Of a stretch of 64,000 nt of DNA, positions 1 through 7,184 are shown in pieces. The stretch comes from Acidovorax sp. T1 (lineage in GTDB: Bacteria > Pseudomonadota > Gammaproteobacteria > Burkholderiales > Burkholderiaceae_C), in contig NZ_CP021648.1 of NCBI RefSeq assembly GCF_002176815.1, forward strand, positions 3,949,001 through 4,013,000, read 5' to 3'. Numbering within the stretch: position 1 is the stretch's first letter; every line of letters starts with the position of its first letter. A program made the translations under genes and the position numbers. The notes beneath the pieces were generated by a model. That model made no database searches. It had not been told where the DNA came from and saw nothing but the letters and a program-made list of their open reading frames with translations.

Positions 1-331
1 CCTTGATGCGGTTGGCCAGCTCAAACCCGAGCGGGTGGCCAAATTGGAAGGCGGGCGCGTAATCCAGCTTCATCGCCTGCTTGCCGATGGCTTCGGCAAT
101 CTCGCGGCGGCCATGGCCCAGCCCCGAGCACCACAGGCCCGACAGGCCGTCAAAGATCTTGCGGCCGTTCGAATCGGTGTAATACGCGCCGCTGCCCTCC
201 ACGATCATGCGCGGGTTGGCCTTGAACTGGCGGTTGGCCGTGTAGGGCATCCAGTGCGCATCCAGCCATTCGGCGTCCATGCGGGGGCCTTCGGCGCCAG
301 CGGCGGTTTTTTCGATGTTGACGAAGCTCAT
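1..331 (-). CDS. Omega-amino acid:pyruvate aminotransferase, N-terminal part
   Basis: Only the first 110 or so residues lie in the window; the gene runs off the left edge. The protein begins MSFVNIEKTAAG and continues through HWMPYTANRQFKANPR, YYTDSNGRKIFDGLSGLWC and GLGHGRREIAEAIG. This is the typical N-terminal region of class III PLP-dependent omega-amino acid (beta-alanine):pyruvate aminotransferases, where the Tyr/Asp-rich strand and the GLWC segment line the active site. The PLP lysine would be in the missing part. Family knowledge: these cytoplasmic enzymes move the amino group of beta-alanine or other omega-amines to pyruvate. The gene is divergent from a LysR gene, with a palindrome between them, so control by that regulator is likely. 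The exact amine substrate cannot be told. Confidence 0.85.
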   Translation of the reverse strand, partial: MSFVNIEKTAAGAEGPRMDAEWLDAHWMPYTANRQFKANPRMIVEGSGAYYTDSNGRKIFDGLSGLWCSGLGHGRREIAEAIGKQAMKLDYAPAFQFGHPLGFELANRIK

Positions 332-443
332 GGGGTTCTCCAATGCAGGACAGCGATACAAGGCAAGCAGCCCCATGGATTGGGGACGGACGTGGGCCAT
401 TGTTGCGCCGCCTGTTAATCTCTCAAATAATCAAATATCAATG

Positions 444-469
444 TTTACTTGACATTTTATGCAAGTAAA
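444..469. promoter_or_regulatory. Perfect inverted repeat, probable LysR operator
   Basis: TTTACTTG (444-451), ten bases, then CAAGTAAA (462-469) form a perfect 8-base inverted repeat. It contains the T-N11-A spacing usual for LysR-type operators and lies in an AT-rich gap between the divergent aminotransferase and LysR genes. A TTGACA hexamer overlaps it at 449-454. Its position makes a start codon at 459 for the regulator unlikely, because that codon would lie inside the operator. Confidence 0.6.
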
Positions 470-482
470 AACACCCGGACCG

Positions 483-1421
483 ATGCCCGCTACGCCCGCT
501 TCAGCCAAACACCGCGCCGTGCTGGGCCAGCTCAGCGACATGGACTTGCGTCTGCTGCAAGTGTTCAAGAGCGTGGCCGAGTGCGGCGGCATGTCGGCGG
601 CAGAGCTGGAGCTGAACATCGGCACCAGCACGGTCAGCCGCCACATGAAAGACCTGGAAACGCGCCTGGGCCTCACGCTGTGCCGGCGCGGGCGGGCGGG
701 TTTTGCCCTCACGCCCGAGGGCCAGCGGGTGTACGACGAAACCCTGCGCCTGCTGTCTGCCGTGGACGCATTTCGCAGCAGCATCGACGACATCCACCAG
801 CGCATGGGCGGGCGACTCGACGTGGCCGTGTTCGACAAGACCGCCAGCAACCCGGCGGCGCACATCGGCACGGCGATTGCGCTGTTTGCCGAGCAGGCCC
901 CGGACGTGAGCCTGCAGATGCATGTAGCGTCCATCCCCGCCATTGAGCGCGGGCTGATGGACGGGCGCTTTCACATCGGCATCATTCCGGCGCACCGCGC
1001 ATCACAAAGCCTGGTCTATACCAACCTGTTCACCGAAACCATGCTGCTGTACTGCGGCGCACGGCACCCGCTCTATGGCACCAACCATGCCCCGCTGACC
1101 TGGGAATCGCTGCGCGCCTACCAGTTTGCCGGCCTGGGCTACCACTCGCCCAACATGGAGCTCAGCCACAGCGCGCACCTGCCGCGCAAGGCCACGGGGT
1201 TTGATCAGGAGTCGATTGCCACACTGATCCTCTCGGGCCACTACCTGGGGTTTCTGCCCGACCACTATGCCGAAGCCTTCGAGCGCCAGGGCCAGATGCA
1301 GGCCGTGCTGCCTGCGCAGTTCTTCTACCGCTGCCAGTTTGTCAGCGTGCTGCGCAAGTCGCCCCAGCCGCCGCGCGCGGCCCAGGCGTTTGCGCAATGC
1401 CTGCTGGCCGCGCATGGTTGA
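483..1421 (+). CDS. LysR-family transcriptional regulator
   Basis: About 312 residues. Residues 20-80 form the winged helix-turn-helix: MDLRLLQVFKSVAECGG, then SAAELELNIGTSTVSRHMKD and LALTPEGQRVY-like text. The rest is a periplasmic-binding-like effector domain. The frame is open from an ATG at 459, but that codon falls in the palindrome at 444-469, so the ATG at 483 is preferred; the ATG at 540 is also possible. It is divergent from the aminotransferase gene, the standard arrangement for a LysR activator of its neighbour. The likely effector is an amine or omega-amino acid, by context only. Confidence 0.85.
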   Translation: MPATPASAKHRAVLGQLSDMDLRLLQVFKSVAECGGMSAAELELNIGTSTVSRHMKDLETRLGLTLCRRGRAGFALTPEGQRVYDETLRLLSAVDAFRSSIDDIHQRMGGRLDVAVFDKTASNPAAHIGTAIALFAEQAPDVSLQMHVASIPAIERGLMDGRFHIGIIPAHRASQSLVYTNLFTETMLLYCGARHPLYGTNHAPLTWESLRAYQFAGLGYHSPNMELSHSAHLPRKATGFDQESIATLILSGHYLGFLPDHYAEAFERQGQMQAVLPAQFFYRCQFVSVLRKSPQPPRAAQAFAQCLLAAHG

Positions 1422-1499
1422 CGGGCGCACGGCCTTGCGCGCACCTCGCGGCGGGCTGCAGAATGCGGGCTGTTGTTGCAACTTTGCGTAAGGCGTTCC

Positions 1500-1805
1500 A
1501 TGGCATCCCTTTCTTCGATTGGCAACTCCAGCCTGCAGGCGGCCCAGTTGCGGCTGGATGCGTCGGCCAACAACGTGGCCAACATGAACACGCCCGGCTA
1601 CCGCCGCCAGGCAGTGGCACAACAGGCCGTGGCCGACAGCGCGGGCGTGCGCGCCACGGTGCAGCGCCAGCAAGAGGCTGACGGCGTGGCGCTGGAAAAA
1701 GAGGCCGTGGAGCAAATGTCGGCCACCTACGCTTTCAAGGCCAACCTGCAGACCATCAAGACGCAGGATGAAATGATGGGTGCGCTGCTCGACGTGAAGG
1801 CCTGA
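1500..1805 (+). CDS. Orphan flagellar basal-body rod-like small protein
   Basis: About 101 residues. The N-terminal part (SSIGNSSLQAAQLRLDASAN followed by NVANMNTPGYRRQ) is the conserved rod/hook N-terminal motif found in FlgB, FlgC, FlgE and FlgG. The C-terminal helix (SATYAFKANLQTIKTQDEMM) resembles the FlgC/FlgE C-terminal signature. It is shorter than FlgC (about 135 residues), because the middle between the two helices is very short. There are no other flagellar genes nearby. The start at 1500 is chosen because the rod motif begins right after it; the frame is open further upstream. It may be an extra axial protein or an adapted stand-alone copy. Role unknown. Confidence 0.75.
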   Translation: MASLSSIGNSSLQAAQLRLDASANNVANMNTPGYRRQAVAQQAVADSAGVRATVQRQQEADGVALEKEAVEQMSATYAFKANLQTIKTQDEMMGALLDVKA

Positions 1806-1835
1806 GAGGCTGCAAAGCCAACCCCGTTCACGCAA

Positions 1836-1856
1836 ATGCCCCGCCTGCCGGGGCAT
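1836..1856. terminator. Hairpin between convergent genes
   Basis: ATGCCCCG, five-base loop CCTGC, CGGGGCAT: a perfect 8-base stem 30 bases after the rod-like gene stop, followed by TGCTGTTT. It lies between convergent genes and could stop transcription from either side. The T-run is poor. Confidence 0.5.
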
Positions 1857-1885
1857 TGCTGTTTCTGCGGCCGAAAAACTGCGGC

Positions 1886-1981
1886 TTAACCCGCCGACGC
1901 CAGCCCGGCCAGGCGGTGAACCAGCCAGCGCTGAAAAGCAAGGCCGGCGGCGCTGCGGCTGCGCAAGGGAATGCTGTACAT
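1886..1981 (-). CDS. Small hypothetical protein, 31 residues
   Basis: An ATG at 1981 is preceded by a very good ribosome binding site (AAAGGAG, seven bases before the ATG) and opens a 31-codon frame ending in TAA. The peptide starts MYSIPLRSRSAAGLAFQ and ends LVHRLAGLASAG; it is basic and probably amphipathic. It begins 30 bases after the DUF2061 gene on the same strand and ends just before the hairpin at 1836-1856, so the two genes can share a transcript. No family is recognised. The strong ribosome binding site and operon position are the only support. Confidence 0.45.
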   Translation of the reverse strand: MYSIPLRSRSAAGLAFQRWLVHRLAGLASAG

Positions 1982-2011
1982 GGTGGTGCTCCTTTAATCC
2001 TTTGAATAAGT

Positions 2012-2260
2012 TCAGGCGTTTTGCAATGCGCCAGCGTGGCCCGCATTGCGCCGGGCGGCCCGCTCCCAGGCTTTTTCGTGGAAGAAAAAGGCCACGGCCT
2101 GCACGGTGGGCTCCAGCAGGCTCAGCGTGAGCGAGGCCCACAGGTTGCCCGTGACGGCATAAGCCACCAGGGCGGCCACGCAGATGTGGATGAGGTAGTA
2201 GCTGCCCGTCTTCATCAGCATGGTCTTGTTCTGGCGGGCGGTGCGGCGGATGAGGGACAT
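2012..2260 (-). CDS. DUF2061 small membrane protein
   Basis: 82 residues. Two hydrophobic segments are visible: YYLIHICVAALVAYAVTGN (about 22-40) and LWASLTLSLLEPTVQAVAFF (about 41-60). HEKAWERAARR follows, the typical end of DUF2061 proteins (FFxHExxW). These are small inner-membrane proteins of unknown function. The start at 2260 is preceded by AAGGAG at good spacing. It is divergent from the SPFH gene, with about 220 bases between; a small downstream frame (1886-1981) may be co-transcribed. Confidence 0.8.
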   Translation of the reverse strand: MSLIRRTARQNKTMLMKTGSYYLIHICVAALVAYAVTGNLWASLTLSLLEPTVQAVAFFFHEKAWERAARRNAGHAGALQNA

Positions 2261-2478
2261 GGCGAACTCCTTGGCTTCAACAGGGCCTGCGGTGAAAAGC
2301 AGGCACAGTCAAATGGTAGTCATTCTCAATAGCGATGGCCAATTGATCGTGCCTAAAGCGCAGATAGCCGCTATCACGAGGCGCCGCCCAGCGCGAAGCA
2401 GCCGCTTTCGGCGTCACCCCCCGTTGCTATGATGGCCGCTCTTTTTTCCCATCCCCTCACCACAACCGGGAGCACCGC

Positions 2479-3528
2479 ATGGCCCTCATGGACTTCATCA
2501 AGAAACAGTTCATTGACATCCTCCAGTGGACCGAAGAAGGGGATGGCACGCTGGCCTGGCGCTTCCCCATGGCGGGCATGGAAATCCAGAACGGCGGCAC
2601 GCTGGTGGTGCGCGAGTCGCAGATGGCGGTGTTCGTCAACGAAGGCCAGGTGGCCGACGTGTTCGGCCCCGGCACCTACAAGCTCACCACGCAGACGCTG
2701 CCCGTGCTGACCTATCTGAAGAACTGGGACAAGCTCTTTGAGTCGCCCTTCAAGAGCGATGTTTACTTCTTCAGCACGCGCCAGCAGATCGACCAGAAAT
2801 GGGGCACGCCCCAGCCCATCACCATCCGCGACAAGGACTTTGGCGCCGTGCGCCTGCGCGCGTTTGGCAACTACGCCTACCGCATCGCCGACCCCAAGCT
2901 GTTTCACACCGAAATTTCGGGCACGCGCGATGTGTATCCCACGGCCGACCTCGAAGGCCAGCTGCGCGGCCTGGTGCTGCAGAACATCAGCAACGCCATT
3001 GCGGGCAGCGGCCTGCCGTTTCTGGACCTGGCGGCCAACCAGGTCATGTTTGCCGATGCGCTGACCAAAGAGCTGGCGCCGGTCTTTGCCAAGCTGGGCC
3101 TGCTGATCGAAAACCTCACGGTGCAGAACGTCTCGCTGCCCGAAGAGCTGCAAAAAATTCTCGACCAGAAGATCGGCATGGGCATGGTCGGCAACGACAT
3201 GGGCAAATTCATGCAGTACCAGACGGCGCAGGCGATTCCCAAATTCGCCGAAGGCGCTGGCAGCGGTGGCGGCGGCATTGCGGGCGACGCCATGGGCCTG
3301 GGCGCCGGTGTGGCGCTGGGCCAGGTGCTGGCGCAGAACCTGCAGGCCGGTCTGCAAGGTGGCGCTGTCGCCGCACAGGCCGCGCCTGCCGCCGCCGCTG
3401 CGGTGGGCGTCAAGCCCGAGGACGTGATGGCCACGCTGGAAAAGCTGGGCGAGCTCAAGTCCAAGGGCATCCTCACGCAGGAGGAGTTCGACGCCAAGAA
3501 GGCCGAGCTGCTCAAGAAGCTGGTTTGA
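2479..3528 (+). CDS. SPFH/band-7 protein with C-terminal SHOCT motif
   Basis: 349 residues. The N-terminal three-quarters is an SPFH (stomatin/prohibitin-like) domain of the virion-core/YdjI-like group: GGTLVVRESQMAVFVNEGQ and FGPGTYKLTTQTLPVL near residues 36-75, a strand-rich core, then helix ENLTVQNVSLPEELQKILDQ. A Gly/Ala-rich linker (about 255-310) leads to a C-terminal SHOCT motif, LGELKSKGILTQEEFDAKKA. SHOCT motifs often end membrane-associated oligomeric proteins. It is the first gene of a run with DUF4178, DUF350 and (after an inserted locus) membrane spermidine synthase. Family knowledge links such sets to envelope stress or membrane organisation; the exact job here is not known. 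Confidence 0.85.
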   Translation: MALMDFIKKQFIDILQWTEEGDGTLAWRFPMAGMEIQNGGTLVVRESQMAVFVNEGQVADVFGPGTYKLTTQTLPVLTYLKNWDKLFESPFKSDVYFFSTRQQIDQKWGTPQPITIRDKDFGAVRLRAFGNYAYRIADPKLFHTEISGTRDVYPTADLEGQLRGLVLQNISNAIAGSGLPFLDLAANQVMFADALTKELAPVFAKLGLLIENLTVQNVSLPEELQKILDQKIGMGMVGNDMGKFMQYQTAQAIPKFAEGAGSGGGGIAGDAMGLGAGVALGQVLAQNLQAGLQGGAVAAQAAPAAAAAVGVKPEDVMATLEKLGELKSKGILTQEEFDAKKAELLKKLV

Positions 3529-3538
3529 ACTCATTTTT

Positions 3539-3582
3539 TAATAGCTACTAGCGCTTGCTGCATAAGCGCTAGAGGCCAAAAA
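3539..3582. repeat. Palindromic dispersed repeat, copy 1
   Basis: One clear copy of the family A repeat: AGCTAC, then TAGCGCTT, seven-base loop, AAGCGCTA, then GAGGCCAAAAA. It lies 11 bases after the SPFH stop and 15 bases before the DUF4178 start, so a transcript through both genes would carry this hairpin. Confidence 0.85.
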
Positions 3583-3596
3583 CATCCATAAACTCC

Positions 3597-5087
3597 ATGG
3601 CGACCAGCGCCACCCAGCGCACCTACCGCGCGCCCTGCCCCGGCTGTGGCGCGCCGGTGGAGTTCAAAAGCGCGCAGTCCACCCACGCCGTCTGCCCCTA
3701 CTGCCAGAGCACCGTGGTGCGCAGCGGCGAGGTGCTCACGCGCCTGGGCAAGATGGCCGAGCTGTTCGACCACCACAGCCCGCTGCAGCTCATGGCCAGC
3801 GGGCGCATTCAGCTTGATGGCCAGGACCAGCCATTCACACTGATTGGCCGCCTGCAATACAAGGGCGACGCGGGCGTCTGGACCGAATGGGCCGCGTTTT
3901 TGCAAGACGGCACGCTGGCCACGCTGGGCGAAGACAACGGCGCCTACGTCTTCACCCGGTCCATCGATCCGGGCCGCGAAATGCCCGAGGCCGCGCGTTT
4001 TCGCATCGGCACCACCACCGCCATCAACGGCAAGCCCTACAGCGTGGCCTACACCGGCCAGGCACAGCTGATCTCGGCCCAGGGCGAGCTGCCCAAGCTG
4101 CCGCCGCTGGGCCAGCCGTTCGACATGGTCGAGCTGCGCAGTGCCGACGGCGAAGTGGTCAGCATCGACTACGGCCACACACCGCCAAGTGTCGAGCGTG
4201 GCAAAGCCGTGCTGCTCGAAGACCTGCAGCTCACCGGCCTGAAGGGTGAATCGGCCAAGGACGAAAAAGGCCGCCAGTTCAACTGCCCGCACTGCGGTGC
4301 GCCCGTGCAGGTGCAACTGGCCAGCTCCAAAAGCGTCACCTGCGGCTCGTGCGCCAGCATCATCAGCCTGGACAGCGGCGTGGGCGGCGAACTGCGCTCG
4401 GCCCAGCAGGACGAGCCCGTGCAGCCCATCATCCCGCTGGGCACCAAGGGCCAGCTGCAGGGCGTGCACTGGCAGGTGGTGGGCTTTCAGCACCGCATGG
4501 GCGTGGAGCCGGGTGATGACGAGCACTTTGGCTGGAGCGAATACCTGCTCTACAACCAGAAGCGCGGCTTTGCCTTTTTGGTCGATTCGCAAGAAGGCTG
4601 GAGCATGGTGCGCCCCACCACCGGCGCGCCGCAACTGGCCGCCAGCGGCCGCAGCGCCACCTATCTGGGCACCACCTACCAGCTCCAATACACCTACGAG
4701 GCCGAAACCACCTATGTGCTGGGCGAGTTCTACTGGCAAGTGGAGCGCGGCCAGAAAACCAGCAACCGCGACTTCGCCAGCAGCAAAGGCCTGTTGTCCA
4801 TGGAGCAGAGCGCCAGCGAGATCACCTGGTCGTCCGGCGACAAGCTGGCCAGCGACACCGTGGTCAAGGCCTTCAAGCTCGAAGACAAGAAAGACGTGCT
4901 GCAGCGCGACGACCCTGGCCCCTTTGTGGCCAAGTCGGGCCTGGGCTGCGGCACCATCATCCTGATTGCGGTCATCATCCTCATCCTGCTCATCATCCTG
5001 AGCAATTGCTCGGGCTCGTCCGGCAGTGGTTTGCGCAGCTCGGGCGGCTCGTTCGGCGGGTATTCATCCGGCGGCGGGCACAAATAA
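3597..5087 (+). CDS. DUF4178 protein with two zinc ribbons and C-terminal membrane anchor
   Basis: 496 residues. Zinc ribbon 1 near residues 13-40 (CPGCGAPVEFKS ... CPYCQST) and zinc ribbon 2 near 224-252 (CPHCGAPVQV ... CGSCAS) each precede a DUF4178 beta-rich domain, so the protein looks like an internal duplication. Near 445-470 there is a single hydrophobic segment (GTIILIAVIILILLIILSNC), then a Ser/Gly-rich tail. The tail-anchored form suggests that the DUF4178 domains face the cytoplasm. DUF4178 genes are commonly neighbours of DUF350 and spermidine-synthase-like genes; the biochemical role is unknown. The start ATG at 3597 immediately precedes the first ribbon. Confidence 0.85.
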   Translation: MATSATQRTYRAPCPGCGAPVEFKSAQSTHAVCPYCQSTVVRSGEVLTRLGKMAELFDHHSPLQLMASGRIQLDGQDQPFTLIGRLQYKGDAGVWTEWAAFLQDGTLATLGEDNGAYVFTRSIDPGREMPEAARFRIGTTTAINGKPYSVAYTGQAQLISAQGELPKLPPLGQPFDMVELRSADGEVVSIDYGHTPPSVERGKAVLLEDLQLTGLKGESAKDEKGRQFNCPHCGAPVQVQLASSKSVTCGSCASIISLDSGVGGELRSAQQDEPVQPIIPLGTKGQLQGVHWQVVGFQHRMGVEPGDDEHFGWSEYLLYNQKRGFAFLVDSQEGWSMVRPTTGAPQLAASGRSATYLGTTYQLQYTYEAETTYVLGEFYWQVERGQKTSNRDFASSKGLLSMEQSASEITWSSGDKLASDTVVKAFKLEDKKDVLQRDDPGPFVAKSGLGCGTIILIAVIILILLIILSNCSGSSGSGLRSSGGSFGGYSSGGGHK

Positions 5088-5108
5088 TTTTTACCCACGG
5101 AGGTCATC

Positions 5109-5333
5109 ATGGGAATTGAATGGCTGCGGCCTGCCGCATTTTTTGGCTCCATCCTGTTCGCCCTGGTGGGCGTGCTGGTGTTCTGGCTCAGCTTCCTCAT
5201 CATCGACAAGATCACGCCTTACGACCTGTGGCGCGAAATCGTCGAAAAACAGAACAAGGCCCTGGCCATGGTGGTAGCCGCCATGAGCTTAGGGATAAGC
5301 ATCATCGTGGCCGCCGCCATTCACGGCGGCTAA
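5109..5333 (+). CDS. DUF350 (YjfL-type) membrane protein
   Basis: 74 residues, with two membrane segments: FFGSILFALVGVLVFWLSFL (about 11-30) and ALAMVVAAMSLGISIIVAAA (about 51-70). Between them is IDKITPYDLWREIVEKQN, the conserved DUF350 loop (TPYDLWxEI). It begins 22 bases after the DUF4178 stop with AGGAGGT-like spacing (ACGGAGGTCATC before ATG), so the two genes are one transcript. The usual partner of this family, a membrane spermidine synthase, is found only at 11740, beyond an inserted restriction locus. Confidence 0.9.
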   Translation: MGIEWLRPAAFFGSILFALVGVLVFWLSFLIIDKITPYDLWREIVEKQNKALAMVVAAMSLGISIIVAAAIHGG

Positions 5334-5450
5334 AGCCACCCCGCCCATCCCCGCCACCGCGCCACCGCCTTCCGGGTGGCGCCGCGCCATGGCGCAGGCC
5401 ACACAATACCGCCTGCTTTCACCGGCCCCCAGGCCCGACACCACCACCCC

Positions 5451-7181
5451 ATGCCCACCCTCGACTGGCTCAACCGCGCCCACGCCTTCACCACCGCCGC
5501 CCAGGTGCCCTACCGCCTGCTGGAGAACGTCTCCACCCATGGCGATGCCGCCAGCGCACAAGGCAACCTGCTCATCCAGGGCGACAACCTCGAAGCCCTC
5601 AAGGCGCTGCTGCCGTTTTACCGGGGGCAGGTCAAATGCATCTTCATCGACCCGCCCTACAACACCAAAAGCGCGTTTGAGCACTACGACGACAACCTGG
5701 AACACAGCCAGTGGCTCAGCATGATGCTGCCGCGCCTGCAGTTGCTGCGCGACCTGCTCAGCGACGACGGCTCGATCTGGGTGACGATTGACGACAACGA
5801 GGGGCATTACCTCAAGGTGTTGATGGATGAGGTGTTTGGGCGGCGGAATTTTGTAGCGAACATCTTCTGGCAGAAGACGCACACACGCGAGAACAGAACC
5901 GACATTTCCGCTGTCCACGACCATTTGTTGGTCGTCGCGAAGAACCGCGACGGTTGGAAGGAAGTACGAAACTTGCTACCTTCTTCCGACGAGCAATTGG
6001 AACGTTTTACAAACCCAGACAACGACCCGCGCGGCGTTTGGGCTTCGCTACCGGCTCACGCGAAAGCCGAAAAAGGGCGACGTGAAGCTCAGTTTTTCAC
6101 GATTACCACTCCGTCTGGCAGAAAGATAGATCCACCTCCGGGACGGTGCTGGCTCTATACGGAACCCCGCTTCTTGGAAATGGTTCAAGACGGACGCATC
6201 TGGTTCGGCGGGGACGGCAAAAATGCCCCAAGAGTTAAGAAATTTTTGTCTGAGGTACAGGCAGGGCTAGTACCGTCAACCTTCTGGCTGCATCAGGAGG
6301 TCGGCTCAAATGGCCGCGCCAAATCCGAATTGGTCGCGCTGTTTCCTGGTGAGACACCCTTCTCAACACCCAAGCCCGAAGCGCTCATCCAACGCATCAT
6401 CCACATAGCCACCCACCCAAACGACCTCGTCCTCGACAGCTTCCTCGGCTCCGGCACCACGGCCGCTGTGGCGCACAAGATGGGCCGGCGCTGGATCGGC
6501 ATCGAGATGGGCGAGCACGCTGCCACGCACTGCCTGCCGCGCCTGCAAAAGGTGATTGACGGCGAGCAGGGCGGCATCAGCCAGGCGGTGAACTGGCAGG
6601 GCGGCGGCGGCTTTCGCTTTATGCGGCTGGGTGCGCCGATCTTCGACGCCGATGGCTGCATCCACCCCGAGGTGCGCTTTGCCACGCTGGCCGCCTTCGT
6701 CTGGCAGCAGGAAACCGGCACCGCCTTTGACCCCGCGCGCGCCACGCCCGGCACGCCCGGCACGCCGCACCTGGGCACACACTCTGTTTTTGATAGCTAT
6801 GAGCGCTTGCCAGACGGGCGCTTAGGGCCAATTTCATCTGAAACCCTGCCGCCAGCTCCGTCAGCCTCGCAAGCCCAGGGTGAACTCGGGTTGCAGGCGC
6901 CAGACGCGCTACCCCCGCCCGCTGCGGCACCCGCCCCCGTGCTGCGCAGCCGCACCGCCTACTACCTGCTGTTCAACGGCATCCTGGGCGACAAGCGCCC
7001 GGCCAGCGGCAATGTGCTGACCTCCGCCGTGCTCGATGCGCTGCTGGAACTGCACGCCCGCACCCCGCACCCCGAGGCGCCGCTGGTGGTGTATGGCGAG
7101 GCCTGCCGCCTGGGCGAAGCGCGCCTGGCGCTGGCGCGGGTGACGTTCAAGCACATTCCGTATGACGTGAAGGCGAGGTGA
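5451..7181 (+). CDS. Type III-like adenine DNA methyltransferase (Mod)
   Basis: About 576 residues. QGDNLEALKALLPFYRG and FIDPPYN (motif IV, DPPYN, about residue 67) come before DSFLGSGTT (motif I, about 330). This is the order of beta-class N6-adenine methyltransferases, as in type III Mod subunits. The span between the motifs is the target-recognition region. It has visibly lower GC and different codon choice at about 5835-6360, suggesting a swapped recognition domain. The C-terminal quarter has a Pro/Thr-rich linker carrying an in-frame copy of the family A repeat (6787-6835). The start ATG at 5451 gives a normal N-terminus (MPTLDWLNRAH). It begins a three-gene locus with the AlbA-type gene (three bases between) and res. 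By family it methylates adenine in the site that Res recognises. Confidence 0.9.
   Translation: MPTLDWLNRAHAFTTAAQVPYRLLENVSTHGDAASAQGNLLIQGDNLEALKALLPFYRGQVKCIFIDPPYNTKSAFEHYDDNLEHSQWLSMMLPRLQLLRDLLSDDGSIWVTIDDNEGHYLKVLMDEVFGRRNFVANIFWQKTHTRENRTDISAVHDHLLVVAKNRDGWKEVRNLLPSSDEQLERFTNPDNDPRGVWASLPAHAKAEKGRREAQFFTITTPSGRKIDPPPGRCWLYTEPRFLEMVQDGRIWFGGDGKNAPRVKKFLSEVQAGLVPSTFWLHQEVGSNGRAKSELVALFPGETPFSTPKPEALIQRIIHIATHPNDLVLDSFLGSGTTAAVAHKMGRRWIGIEMGEHAATHCLPRLQKVIDGEQGGISQAVNWQGGGGFRFMRLGAPIFDADGCIHPEVRFATLAAFVWQQETGTAFDPARATPGTPGTPHLGTHSVFDSYERLPDGRLGPISSETLPPAPSASQAQGELGLQAPDALPPPAAAPAPVLRSRTAYYLLFNGILGDKRPASGNVLTSAVLDALLELHARTPHPEAPLVVYGEACRLGEARLALARVTFKHIPYDVKAR
6787..6835. repeat. Family A repeat inside mod, in frame
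   Basis: TTGATAGCTATGAGCGCTTGC, about four bases, GGGCGCTTAGGGCCAA: the arms have drifted, but order and spacing match the intergenic copies. It is read in frame as FDSYERLPDGRLGPIS within the Pro-rich linker of the methyltransferase. Confidence 0.75.
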
Positions 7182-7184
7182 CCG

